Assembly: GCA_035406685.1 (NCBI GenBank)
Contig: DAONLM010000150.1
Span: 1 to 7,586, forward strand
Direction of reading: 5' to 3'
From: DAONLM01 sp035406685
GTDB lineage: Bacteria; Spirochaetota; GWE2-31-10; MWDO01
Length of the DNA stretch: 7,586 nucleotides
Shown: positions 1 through 6,221 of the stretch, in pieces
How the letters are laid out: each line of letters begins with the position of its first letter
Position numbering within the stretch: the stretch's first letter is position 1
Position numbers and translations under genes: made by a program
Notes under the pieces: generated by a model
What the model was told of the DNA's origin: nothing
Seen by the model: only the letters and a program-made list of their open reading frames with translations
The model's database searches: none

Positions 1-60
1 AATTCTTCTTTAATTATCTCCACTGATTCTGAATTTTTCAATATGTTTAAGAAATATTAA
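1..60 (+). CDS. 3' end of a plus-strand gene (partial, product unknown)
   Basis: Frame 1 of the plus strand is open from the window edge to a TAA at 58-60. It reads as a plausible C-terminal tail ending in EFFNMFKKY. The other two plus frames hit stops within 25 bases. The stop lies 10 bases before a strong hairpin terminator at 71-106, where a convergent gene end would sit. Nineteen codons are too few to identify a product, and a short open stretch could occur by chance. The call rests on the position relative to the terminator. Confidence 0.45.
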   Translation, partial: NSSLIISTDSEFFNMFKKY

Positions 61-70
61 GATATTATTT

Positions 71-106
71 AAAAAAGCAACCAGAGTACTCTCTGGCTGC
101 TTTTTT
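71..106 (-). terminator. Rho-independent terminator, probably bidirectional
   Basis: The plus strand reads AAAAAAGCA, A, CCAGAG, loop TACT, CTCTGG, C, TGC, TTTTTT. On the minus strand the only non-Watson-Crick position is a G-U wobble, giving a continuous 10-bp GC-containing stem (GCAGCCAGAG with CUCUGGUUGC) followed by six U. On the plus strand the same position is an A-C mismatch. The hairpin therefore suits the minus-strand lipoprotein gene slightly better (its stop is 7 bases away), but flanking A and T runs allow it to work for the gene ending at 60 as well. Confidence 0.88.
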
Positions 107-113
107 ATTAATG

Positions 114-1028
114 TTATTGTTTTTCTAAATAGTAAAGATTGTTATCCTGCCATGGAAATACAAGATAGCTATTATTTACTATTTCAAAAGAGTATGTGTC
201 TACGGCTGGATAATCTATTCCTTTCTCAAGTGTTATATGAGAAGGAAGATTATCAGAAACTTCGATATTACTTAAAGATATAGTTTTATTATTCATATCT
301 ATATCACAATCTGCTGTGACATCAAATTCATACCATTTATATTTAGAAGTCGGATCATTTTGCTCTGGTCCATATTTATATCCATGAAAAAACATCTTGT
401 TAGATGAAAATGTTATTACCGGCATTCTGGTATATGTATAAGTATAAATTATAAGATTCTGAGCCCCAAATTTAATTTCATTCTTAACTGTTATTTCTTT
501 TTTATATTCATCATATTTCCAGTCTCCGCTAAGATCAGTGGTATTACCACCCTTGTATATATTTTCTATGTAAAAACATTTTTTAGAATCAATTGTAGTC
601 TCAACAAATGCTAATTTTTCAATATAGGAATTTAAGTATACCTTGGAATTTGCTGATTGGTCAACTAAAATAGGAAGCTTTTGTGCAGCAACACCTGGTT
701 GTAATGAGAGTTTTGTTAAATTGACTGTTAGAATGTTATTTTTAAAAGAGATATTCCCTTCACTATCAACATAATAAGAATCAGTTGTTCGATCGTATTT
801 TTCCTATCTCATTGTTGTGGCAGTGAGCGTAATCTTATCTGGATTGGGTATTAAACCTAATGGTGATTTTACAAGATATGTCCCCCGATACTCCTCTGGT
901 AAAGGTGACAAGGTAGTTGTGGTACTGGTTGGCGGTGTCTCAGTAGGGCAACCAGTTATTAATAAAAAAATAAAAATACTAAAAACAAAAAAAAGAGATA
1001 GTAAAACAACAAATTTTTCTTTTTTCAT
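114..1028 (-). pseudogene. Exported lipoprotein gene interrupted by one in-frame TAG
   Basis: Translation from ATG at 1028 gives 74 codons, a TAG at 804-806, then 229 further codons in the same frame to a TAA at 114-116. The start is set by AAGGAG seven bases upstream; an ATG 16 codons earlier (1076) would place unrelated residues before the signal peptide. Residues 1-27 are a lipoprotein signal peptide: MKKEK, a long hydrophobic run, then lipobox ITGC with Cys27. A Thr/Pro-rich linker follows (about 28-44), then a domain starting EEYRGTY that looks beta-rich and continues after the stop (YYVDSEGNISF, SGDWKYDEYKKEITV, KWYEFDVTADCDI). Full length would be about 304 residues. I do not recognise the family; small secreted lipoproteins of this layout are common in spirochaetes. 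No ATG occurs after the stop until 425, so reinitiation would yield only a 103-residue fragment. Readthrough, recent loss or a base error are all possible. The gene has its own promoter and terminator. Confidence 0.82.
804..806 (-). other. In-frame amber (TAG) codon
   Basis: On the minus strand the codons run ACA ATG AGA TAG GAA AAA TAC GAT. The frame before and after is the same, so no indel is needed to explain the break. The six complete CDSs in the window end in TAA or TGA, and this is the only TAG in terminal position. A single change from CAG, AAG, GAG, TGG, TTG, TCG, TAC or TAT would restore the gene. Confidence 0.9.
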
Positions 1029-1100
1029 TTTTTTCTCCTTGAGAAAAATTAAATTAATTATCAATGGCAACGCCATCTTTTTATAATCAGTTATAGTATA

Positions 1101-1128
1101 ATTATATCATCTATTTTAAAAAATTCAA
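1101..1128 (-). promoter_or_regulatory. Sigma70-type promoter of the lipoprotein gene
   Basis: On the minus strand, TTGAAT (1128-1123) is followed after 16 bases by a consensus TATAAT (1106-1101). Transcription would start near 1094, leaving a leader of about 65 bases before the ATG at 1028. The -10 box is perfect and the spacing is within the accepted range, though such hexamers are not rare in A/T-rich DNA. The paired direct repeats at 1140-1173 lie just upstream. Confidence 0.6.
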
Positions 1129-1139
1129 TAAGATTTTAT

Positions 1140-1173
1140 TAAACAAAAGTGTAATTTTATAAACAAAAGTGTA
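1140..1173. repeat. Two 14-bp direct repeats with 20-bp period, putative operator
   Basis: TAAACAAAAGTGTA occurs at 1140-1153 and again, identically, at 1160-1173. The 20-bp period puts both copies on nearly the same face of the helix. The array starts 11 bp upstream of the -35 box of the lipoprotein promoter, roughly -46 to -80 from the inferred start, which is where an activator dimer or pair would bind. An alternative is the terminal repeat array of an insertion sequence remnant, since some families (for example IS21) carry short tandem repeats at their ends, but no transposase is nearby. Confidence 0.6.
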
Positions 1174-1270
1174 TAGATATTACAAAATATTTTTTATCTG
1201 GCTTTAAAAAAAGAATTAGATAAATTTTTTATTAAATCAGATTTTAACATTACAAAAACAAGATAGTTAA

Positions 1271-1286
1271 TACGACATATGTCGTA
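1271..1286. promoter_or_regulatory. Perfect 16-bp palindrome, putative operator or weak terminator
   Basis: TACGACATATGTCGTA is identical to its reverse complement. The GC-containing arms stand out from the A/T-only surroundings. The ACA-TA-TGT core with outer TAC/GTA resembles, from memory, operators of the BlaI/MecI/CopY repressor family. It lies 33 bp past the stop of the five-gene operon, so in the minus-strand RNA it can also fold as a 6-bp stem with loop AUAU, extendable by a G-U and an A-U pair. The downstream bases (UUAACUAUCUUGUUUUU) give only a poor U-tract, so I favour a protein-binding site. Confidence 0.55.
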
Positions 1287-1319
1287 CTCATATATAAAAT
1301 AACACTTATTATAAATAAA

Positions 1320-2165
1320 TCACATTTGTTCAATAAGAGTTATCTCTTTTTTTATTTTCTTATCAGTAAGATCAAGAATTGATATCTTATTATGAGTTAA
1401 AATAAAAATAGAATTGTCCTTAATTGATAGACTTGCATCCAGTAACTCCACTTTTCCTATCTCAATCTTTTTTGAATCAAGATAAAAAAGTTCAAGCACA
1501 TTCTCACCATATAGTAATAAAATATTATCACAAATCTTAAAATTTAAAATTAAAAATGGAACAGTATCTACTAATTCATCTTTATTCGTAGTTATATCAT
1601 ATTTTCTAATATTATTCTCAAAATCAATATAGATTATACTATAATCAAAAGATTCAAAAAATTTTACATATTCAATCTTAAATATCTCTTTAAATCTATG
1701 ATTTTCCAATCTCTTTAAATATAAATTATTATCAGCTCTAAAAATAAAGATATCCTCTATTACTTTAAAAGAGTCATATTTTTTAGTAAGTAAAATATTC
1801 TCTTTATAACCATCTTTATTTATGATACTTATTCTATTTCTTTTAAGCAAAAATGTCTTTTCTTTATAAATACAAATATCAGAGGCATCATATATTTTAT
1901 TAATATTAATTTGATCATCCTTAATCTCTACTCCAAATATATTTCCTTCATTTATCAAAAAGAGATTATCATTATGTATAAGGTAGTCTTTTATATAAAA
2001 ATTTTTTTTGTATCTCTTATCATCTTTTATCAAGATAACACTATTTCTATATGTTACAAATATCTTATCTCCAACAGAATCTATCCTGTTTGTAATTGTC
2101 TCTATCTTTTTATTAGTGCAAGAGAACAAAATAACGATAAATAAAATACAAATAAATCTCTTCAT
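1320..2165 (-). CDS. Lipoprotein with a predicted seven-bladed beta-propeller
   Basis: The protein has 281 residues. Residues 1-16 are a lipoprotein signal peptide (MKRF, hydrophobic core, lipobox LFSC with Cys16), so the mature protein should be membrane-anchored outside the cytoplasm. The rest shows seven degenerate repeats of about 33-39 residues, each a hydrophobic strand, a turn, then a second strand ending in a charged turn. They start near residues 31, 64, 99, 136, 173, 212 and 250 (for example DKIFVTYRNSVILIKDD and NSIFILTHNKISILDLTDK). This is the pattern of a beta-propeller with blades too diverged to assign to WD40, PQQ or NHL. No catalytic motif is visible, so a binding or scaffold role is an inference. 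The start codon overlaps the stop of the HerA-like gene in an ATGA, preceded by GGGAG, so translation is probably coupled. It is the last gene of the operon and ends in TGA. Confidence 0.85.
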   Translation of the reverse strand: MKRFICILFIVILFSCTNKKIETITNRIDSVGDKIFVTYRNSVILIKDDKRYKKNFYIKDYLIHNDNLFLINEGNIFGVEIKDDQININKIYDASDICIYKEKTFLLKRNRISIINKDGYKENILLTKKYDSFKVIEDIFIFRADNNLYLKRLENHRFKEIFKIEYVKFFESFDYSIIYIDFENNIRKYDITTNKDELVDTVPFLILNFKICDNILLLYGENVLELFYLDSKKIEIGKVELLDASLSIKDNSIFILTHNKISILDLTDKKIKKEITLIEQM

Positions 2166-3631
2166 CTTCTCCCTTTTTTGCCCAATATTGTGCCAAAAAC
2201 ACCTCTTAAGATCTTCTTTCCAGTCCTTCCGCCGAGTGTTGAACCTATTGTGTCTAACATAAGATCTAAAAATGGATTTTTTTCGACATTTCCTTTTTGA
2301 TTAATATTTTTATCTTTTTTTTCTTCTTTTTTTATTGTCTGAGAAATATTTTCACTCTCAAGCCTTTTTGTTAAAAGTTCATAAGCAGACTCTCTATCCA
2401 CTATTTTTTCATAGACTCCATAATATTTTGATCTCTTTATTATCTCCTTTTTTTCTTCTTGAGTAATTGGACCTATTTTTGATTTTGGTGGTAATATAAA
2501 TCCCCTTTCTGCAATAGAAGGCCTACCCTCTTCATCCAATAATGAAATAATCGCTTCCCCTAATCCTAATTCTGTTATATCATTTAAAAGATTAAGAGAT
2601 GGATTCTGCCTAAAATTCTGGGCTATTGCCTTTATTACCTTCTGATCATTAGGTGTGAAAGCCCTTAATCCATGTTGAAATCTATTTCCGAGTTGTCCTA
2701 AAATATTTTGTGGAATATCCATTGGATTCTGTGTAATAAAATATACGCCAACACCTTTTGATCGAATAAGCCTTACAACCTTTTCTATATTATCAATAAA
2801 AATCTTTGGAGCGTCTTTAAATAAAAGATGTGCCTCATCAAAGAAAAATACAAATTTAGGTTTTTCGAGATCTCCAACCTCTGGTAAAATCTCAAATAAT
2901 TCACTCAACAACCAGAGCAAAAAAGTGGAATATAAGAGAGGGTAATTAAATAGAGTTGTAGCATCAAGAATATTCACAACCCCAAGACCATCTTTACACT
3001 CAATAAAATTTGTTATATCAAATGCTGGTTCTCCAAAAAATATCTCAGCCCCCTGTTGTTCTAATTCTATCAATTTTCTCTGAATTGTCCCTATACTTGT
3101 CGCATTTATATTTCCATACTCCTTTGAAATTAAAGAGGTATTTTCTGCTGCATATTTTAATACTGCCTTTAAATCTTTAAAATCAAGAATTAGTAATTCT
3201 TTTTCATCTGCCATTTTGAATATAAGAGAAAGAATTCCGGATTGAGTCTCATTAAGATCAAGAATCCTTCCCAACAAAATAGGTCCTAATTCTGAAATTG
3301 TTATTCTTATTGGATGTCCATCTTTACCAAATATATCCCAAAAAACAACTGGAAATCCCTGAAACTCAATCCCTTTTATACCAAGTTTAGCCAATCTCTC
3401 CTGCATTTTAGGAGTTAGCTCTCCACTCTTACTTATGCCAGAAAGATCCCCTTTAATATCAGCAAGAAATACTGGCACCCCAATACTACTAAAAGATTCC
3501 GCTAAAACCTGAAGTGTAACTGTTTTTCCGGTTCCAGTAGCACCACTTATTATTCCGTGACGATTTACCATATTTGACAAAATAAAAATCTCTTTGTCTC
3601 CACTTTTAGCAACAGGCAATTTAATATACAT
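2162..3631 (-). CDS. HerA-like ATPase, DUF853/YjgR family
   Basis: This 489-residue protein resembles Escherichia coli YjgR (DUF853, HerA/FtsK superfamily P-loop ATPase) along its whole length. Walker A is GATGTGKT at 30-37. A conserved ADIKGDLSG follows at 57-65. Walker B is VFFFDEAHLLF at 261-271, with Asp265 and Glu266 as the expected Mg-binding and catalytic residues. The sensor-like ITQNP is at 299-303. GLRAFTPNDQK at 321-331 carries an Arg typical of the family. The C-terminus has a Lys-rich linker (about 430-450), then a Gly-rich tail with GRTGKKILRGVFGTILG, also seen in YjgR. No signal peptide or membrane segment is present. HerA relatives form hexameric DNA translocases, but the role of YjgR-type proteins is not established. 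The Shine-Dalgarno TGAGGT contains the TGA of the upstream peptide-binding gene, and its own stop overlaps the next start, so it is tightly co-translated. HerA's usual partner NurA is absent. Confidence 0.93.
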   Translation of the reverse strand: MYIKLPVAKSGDKEIFILSNMVNRHGIISGATGTGKTVTLQVLAESFSSIGVPVFLADIKGDLSGISKSGELTPKMQERLAKLGIKGIEFQGFPVVFWDIFGKDGHPIRITISELGPILLGRILDLNETQSGILSLIFKMADEKELLILDFKDLKAVLKYAAENTSLISKEYGNINATSIGTIQRKLIELEQQGAEIFFGEPAFDITNFIECKDGLGVVNILDATTLFNYPLLYSTFLLWLLSELFEILPEVGDLEKPKFVFFFDEAHLLFKDAPKIFIDNIEKVVRLIRSKGVGVYFITQNPMDIPQNILGQLGNRFQHGLRAFTPNDQKVIKAIAQNFRQNPSLNLLNDITELGLGEAIISLLDEEGRPSIAERGFILPPKSKIGPITQEEKKEIIKRSKYYGVYEKIVDRESAYELLTKRLESENISQTIKKEEKKDKNINQKGNVEKNPFLDLMLDTIGSTLGGRTGKKILRGVFGTILGKKGRR

Positions 3632-3639
3632 TTTTTACC

Positions 3640-5385
3640 TCACTTCTGGATTAATGCCTCATCATAATAAAACTCTATATTTTCAGAAGGCAATGATATA
3701 TCCTTCACTACAGCATCAATCAAATTCTTCTCTTTATCTTTATCAATACCCCACAAAAGATAGATATCATCATCATCCCCATACTTTCTAATATATTTTT
3801 CTGGAATATTAAATTTATTCCAGTAAAATATTCTTATATAAGGGGCAGTCCATAAAAGAATCACAGGCACATCATTTGCAATTATAAGATCTATCTTCTT
3901 CATAATCTCCTTTCTCTTTACTTCATCAAATTCCTCAAGATACATATCAAGAAGTTTATCTACCTCTGGATTGCTATAGCCACCTATATTATTTGTATTT
4001 TTCTCATTGGCAAACTTACCTCTCCATACATCCTCTATGCTTGGAAACATACTTGTCCCCCACGCAACCCATGTCATATCATAATCAAAATCAATGAATA
4101 CCTTTTTTCTAAATGATGATGGAGAAATTAGATCAAGATTGAATTTTATCCCAACTCTCTGACAATCATCTTTGTAAACTGTTAGATGTTTTTCAAGTGA
4201 TTGATCTGTATATGTAAATGATATCTCAAACCTCTCCCCCTTTTCATTAATCAAAAATCCCTCTGAATCAACCTTTGCCCAGCCAGCCTCTTTTAATAAC
4301 TCTCTTGCTCCTTCGGGATCGTATTCAATTCTTGGTAATTCTGGATTATTGTTAAAATATGATGGAAATTGAGAATATAATTTTTCATATTGATTATACA
4401 TAATCTTTTCATTAAGAAGTTTAAAATTCAGTAATTTTGCTAAAGCTACTCTTACTCTTTTATCTTTAAATTTATCTCTTCTTAGATTCATATAAAAAGC
4501 CTGAAATCCAATTGGATGATAATTCCAGATTCTCTTTGGTATAATCCAGTTTTTTTCTATATGTTTACTCTTTTCTGATACTGTTCTTCTATACCACTGA
4601 GCAGCACTACCACCCCCCATAAGATCTATATCACCTTTTTTCAGGGCTTCAAACATTATCTCATTATCACTTATCACCTTGTATTTTATCTCTTTAAATT
4701 TATAATAATTTTTCTGATAATCGAGTTTATATCCCCAATAATCATCTCTTCTTTCAAGAAGAATGTATCTATCTGGAACTACCTCTTTTATCCTATAAGG
4801 CCCACTACCAGCTGGCAAATTTAAATTAAAATCCTTATTAAAATCTTTACCCTCAAATTGATACTTTGGCAAAACTACAAAACCATAAGCAGAGTGAAAG
4901 ACACTCCATCTTTTCTTTTTTGCCTTAAAAACAACTGTCTTTTCATCAAGAGCAGTAACAGACTCAAACTCATCTTCATAACCTGTCCTGAATAAACCAG
5001 TAAGATTATTTTCATTCATTATTGTATTGTATGTAAATATTACATCCTCACTTGTAACAGGGCTTCCATTTTCCCATTTGGCATCCTCATCAAGAATAAA
5101 AGTATATGTTAATTTATCAGGGCTTATTATCCATTTTTTTGCAAGAAGTGGTTTTAATTCAAGCGTTTCAGAATCTCTTGTAAGAAGTGTCTCATATAAA
5201 AAAGAGCCTATAAGAATAGATGTAGAATTATAATCAATTAAGAAATTTAAAGAATTTGGCATTGATTGCATTGCAGTAACAATTGTATCCCCTCTTTGCA
5301 AATTTTTTATGTCTATCTTTGCTCCTTTACAATTTAAAATAAGGATAGCTATCATTAATATTATTAAAAATTTTATTTTTTTCAT
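3640..5385 (-). CDS. Peptide-binding lipoprotein, SBP_bac_5 family (YejA-like)
   Basis: This 581-residue protein is a family-5 extracellular solute-binding protein, the receptor of peptide/nickel-type ABC importers. Residues 1-19 are a lipoprotein signal peptide with lipobox LILNC (Cys19). The family signature lies at about 81-120 (LAKKW, SPDKLTYTFIL, AKWENGSPVTSEDVIF). AGSGPYRI at 192-199 and RRDDYWG at 212-218 mark the next conserved blocks. The middle part (FEALKKGDIDL, then FQAFYMNLRRDKFKDKRVRVALAKLLNF) matches, from memory, YejA of the YejABEF microcin C/peptide importer better than OppA or DppA. Length is normal. The Shine-Dalgarno AGAGGTG precedes the ATG. Its TGA sits in the ribosome binding site of the HerA-like gene 8 bases on. 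No permease or ATPase subunit of an importer is in the window, so the partners must be encoded elsewhere. Ligand is not predictable from sequence alone; oligopeptides are likely. Confidence 0.92.
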   Translation of the reverse strand: MKKIKFLIILMIAILILNCKGAKIDIKNLQRGDTIVTAMQSMPNSLNFLIDYNSTSILIGSFLYETLLTRDSETLELKPLLAKKWIISPDKLTYTFILDEDAKWENGSPVTSEDVIFTYNTIMNENNLTGLFRTGYEDEFESVTALDEKTVVFKAKKKRWSVFHSAYGFVVLPKYQFEGKDFNKDFNLNLPAGSGPYRIKEVVPDRYILLERRDDYWGYKLDYQKNYYKFKEIKYKVISDNEIMFEALKKGDIDLMGGGSAAQWYRRTVSEKSKHIEKNWIIPKRIWNYHPIGFQAFYMNLRRDKFKDKRVRVALAKLLNFKLLNEKIMYNQYEKLYSQFPSYFNNNPELPRIEYDPEGARELLKEAGWAKVDSEGFLINEKGERFEISFTYTDQSLEKHLTVYKDDCQRVGIKFNLDLISPSSFRKKVFIDFDYDMTWVAWGTSMFPSIEDVWRGKFANEKNTNNIGGYSNPEVDKLLDMYLEEFDEVKRKEIMKKIDLIIANDVPVILLWTAPYIRIFYWNKFNIPEKYIRKYGDDDDIYLLWGIDKDKEKNLIDAVVKDISLPSENIEFYYDEALIQK

Positions 5386-5411
5386 AAAAACACCTCTTTT
5401 TTTAAGAAAAA

Positions 5412-5888
5412 TTACTCTTTATTATTATTTAATTCATCAAAAGTCTCTTTTACTAACTTTCTTGTTTCACTCATCATTGGCTTTTTTACCTTTGATATTC
5501 CGCTTAAAAATAAGATTATAGCAAAAAATAGATTTATGCCAGTTACTATTAATATAGAATAAAAGAGTTTAAAATTCAAGAAATCATAAAAAGCAACCAC
5601 TGCAAGTATGTTTAATAACCCCCATACCAGCAAAAGAAAAAAGAGACCTAAAAAAAGGAATGTAATTCCAGAAAAAAATCTTTCACTATCTCTCTTTATC
5701 TCTCTTACAGCTAATTTATAATGGATCTTAATAAGAGCCTTTAATGGGGCAAATGTCGTATTGATTATATCAAAAATTGCATTTATATTACTTTTACTAA
5801 AATCTTTATTGCCAGAATCAGATTCTTTATAGGATGAATCCTGAAATTTATCTTTTTCTTCCACTGCCCAATCCAAATAACATAACAA
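5412..5888 (-). CDS. YqjE-like membrane protein, holin superfamily III (PF07332-like)
   Basis: The protein has 158 residues from ATG at 5888, or 150 from GTG at 5864. After a polar Ser/Asp-rich N-terminus comes an amphipathic stretch (IKIHYKLAVREIKRDSERF, about 53-71). Two membrane helices follow at about 73-100 and 108-131, then a charged tail (KKPMMSETRKLVKETFDEL). This is the layout of YqjE and Actinobacterial holin-X family proteins, where the pre-helix region and the T-x-x-L-K-E-type tail are conserved. Despite the family name, these chromosomal members are not known to lyse cells. The start is uncertain. The ATG has AGGA nine bases upstream but overlaps the upstream gene by 41 bases; the GTG begins the more family-like polar segment, with an overlap of 17, but has no clear ribosome binding site. 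Either way it is translationally coupled to the YqjD-like gene. Stop is TAA. Confidence 0.8.
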   Translation of the reverse strand: MLCYLDWAVEEKDKFQDSSYKESDSGNKDFSKSNINAIFDIINTTFAPLKALIKIHYKLAVREIKRDSERFFSGITFLFLGLFFLLLVWGLLNILAVVAFYDFLNFKLFYSILIVTGINLFFAIILFLSGISKVKKPMMSETRKLVKETFDELNNNKE

Positions 5889-6084
5889 TTATTCCTACGA
5901 TAAAACCCAGACCAAAACTAACAATCATACTCATAAAAACATTCTTTTTTAGTTTTTCCTCTGCTTCTGGCAAAATATTATCCTTTACCTGTTCTGTTAA
6001 ATCTTTTATCCTTCCTTCTATTTTTTTATAAAAGTCATCAAACATCTCTTTTGCTTTTTTCTCAAAATTTTGTTGATTACTCAT
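5848..6084 (-). CDS. YqjD/ElaB-like membrane-anchored small protein (DUF883-like)
   Basis: This 78-residue protein has a charged, helical N-terminal part (about 5-48, e.g. KKAKEMFDDFYKKIEGRIKDL). It ends in a single C-terminal membrane helix (about 50-71) with small-residue spacing FGLGFIVGIIV, then basic GRKR. This is the plan of the YqjD/ElaB (DUF883) and YtxH-like tail-anchored proteins; enterobacterial YqjD was described as an inner-membrane protein that associates with ribosomes. The family match is by layout more than residue identity, so the assignment is tentative. It gains weight because the next gene is YqjE-like, and yqjD-yqjE are adjacent in Escherichia coli. The ATG at 6084 follows AAAGGAG at good distance. 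It is the first gene of the five-gene minus-strand operon. Stop is TAA. Confidence 0.75.
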   Translation of the reverse strand: MSNQQNFEKKAKEMFDDFYKKIEGRIKDLTEQVKDNILPEAEEKLKKNVFMSMIVSFGLGFIVGIIVMLFGLGSGRKR

Positions 6085-6104
6085 TTTCCCGCTCCTTTTA
6101 TAAA

Positions 6105-6122
6105 ATATTTTTATAAAAATAT
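6105..6122. repeat. Perfect 18-bp A/T palindrome in the leader of the operon
   Basis: ATATTTTTATAAAAATAT is self-complementary. It lies 21 bp upstream of the YqjD-like start codon, in the divergent intergenic region. It may overlap the -10 region of the minus-strand operon or act as a binding site, but the surroundings are nearly pure A/T, so chance is a serious alternative. I could not fix a -35/-10 pair for this operon. Confidence 0.4.
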
Positions 6123-6132
6123 AAAATTATTA

Positions 6133-6161
6133 TTGATATTTTTCTACTTTATTGATATTAT
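6133..6161 (+). promoter_or_regulatory. Putative promoter of the PC4-type gene
   Basis: TTGATA at 6133-6138 and TATTAT at 6156-6161 are separated by 17 bases, each one or two bases off consensus. A start near 6168 leaves a leader of about 54 bases. An 11-bp direct repeat (TTATTGATATT at 6130-6140 and 6149-6159) covers both boxes with a 19-bp period, so the TTGATA motif occurs twice. The A/T richness limits confidence. Confidence 0.45.
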
Positions 6162-6221
6162 TTTATTATTTATTAAAAGTCAATAAAAAATTAATTAAAT
6201 TTTTTATGAGGAGATTTTTTT

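Noticed and set aside
114..425. Independent 103-residue gene starting at ATG 425
   Set aside because: There is no ribosome binding site before the ATG, and the frame continues open upstream to the TAG at 804, so this is the C-terminal part of the lipoprotein gene.
817..1086. Plus-strand 89-codon open frame opposite the lipoprotein signal peptide
   Set aside because: It runs antisense to a gene with clear signal peptide and ribosome binding site, and its translation is low-complexity Lys/Ile/Phe without a plausible ribosome binding site.
1196..1260. Possible terminator of the five-gene operon at the T-run near 1205-1211 (minus strand)
   Set aside because: Only a 4-bp A/T stem precedes the T-run. 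No stable hairpin was found, so it was not annotated.
2008..2262. Plus-strand open frames opposite the propeller lipoprotein and the end of the HerA-like gene
   Set aside because: They are antisense to well-supported genes and rich in Ile, Leu and Phe as expected from reverse reading of AT-rich coding DNA.
2162..3631. HerA-NurA or HerA-Sir2/DUF4297-type antiphage defence module
   Set aside because: No nuclease or NADase partner is adjacent, and the protein matches the DUF853/YjgR housekeeping branch over its full length, including the Gly-rich tail.
5412..6084. Phage lysis cassette, suggested by the holin-like protein
   Set aside because: No endolysin, spanin or phage structural gene is nearby. 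The neighbours are chromosomal envelope genes, and the protein matches the chromosomal YqjE type.
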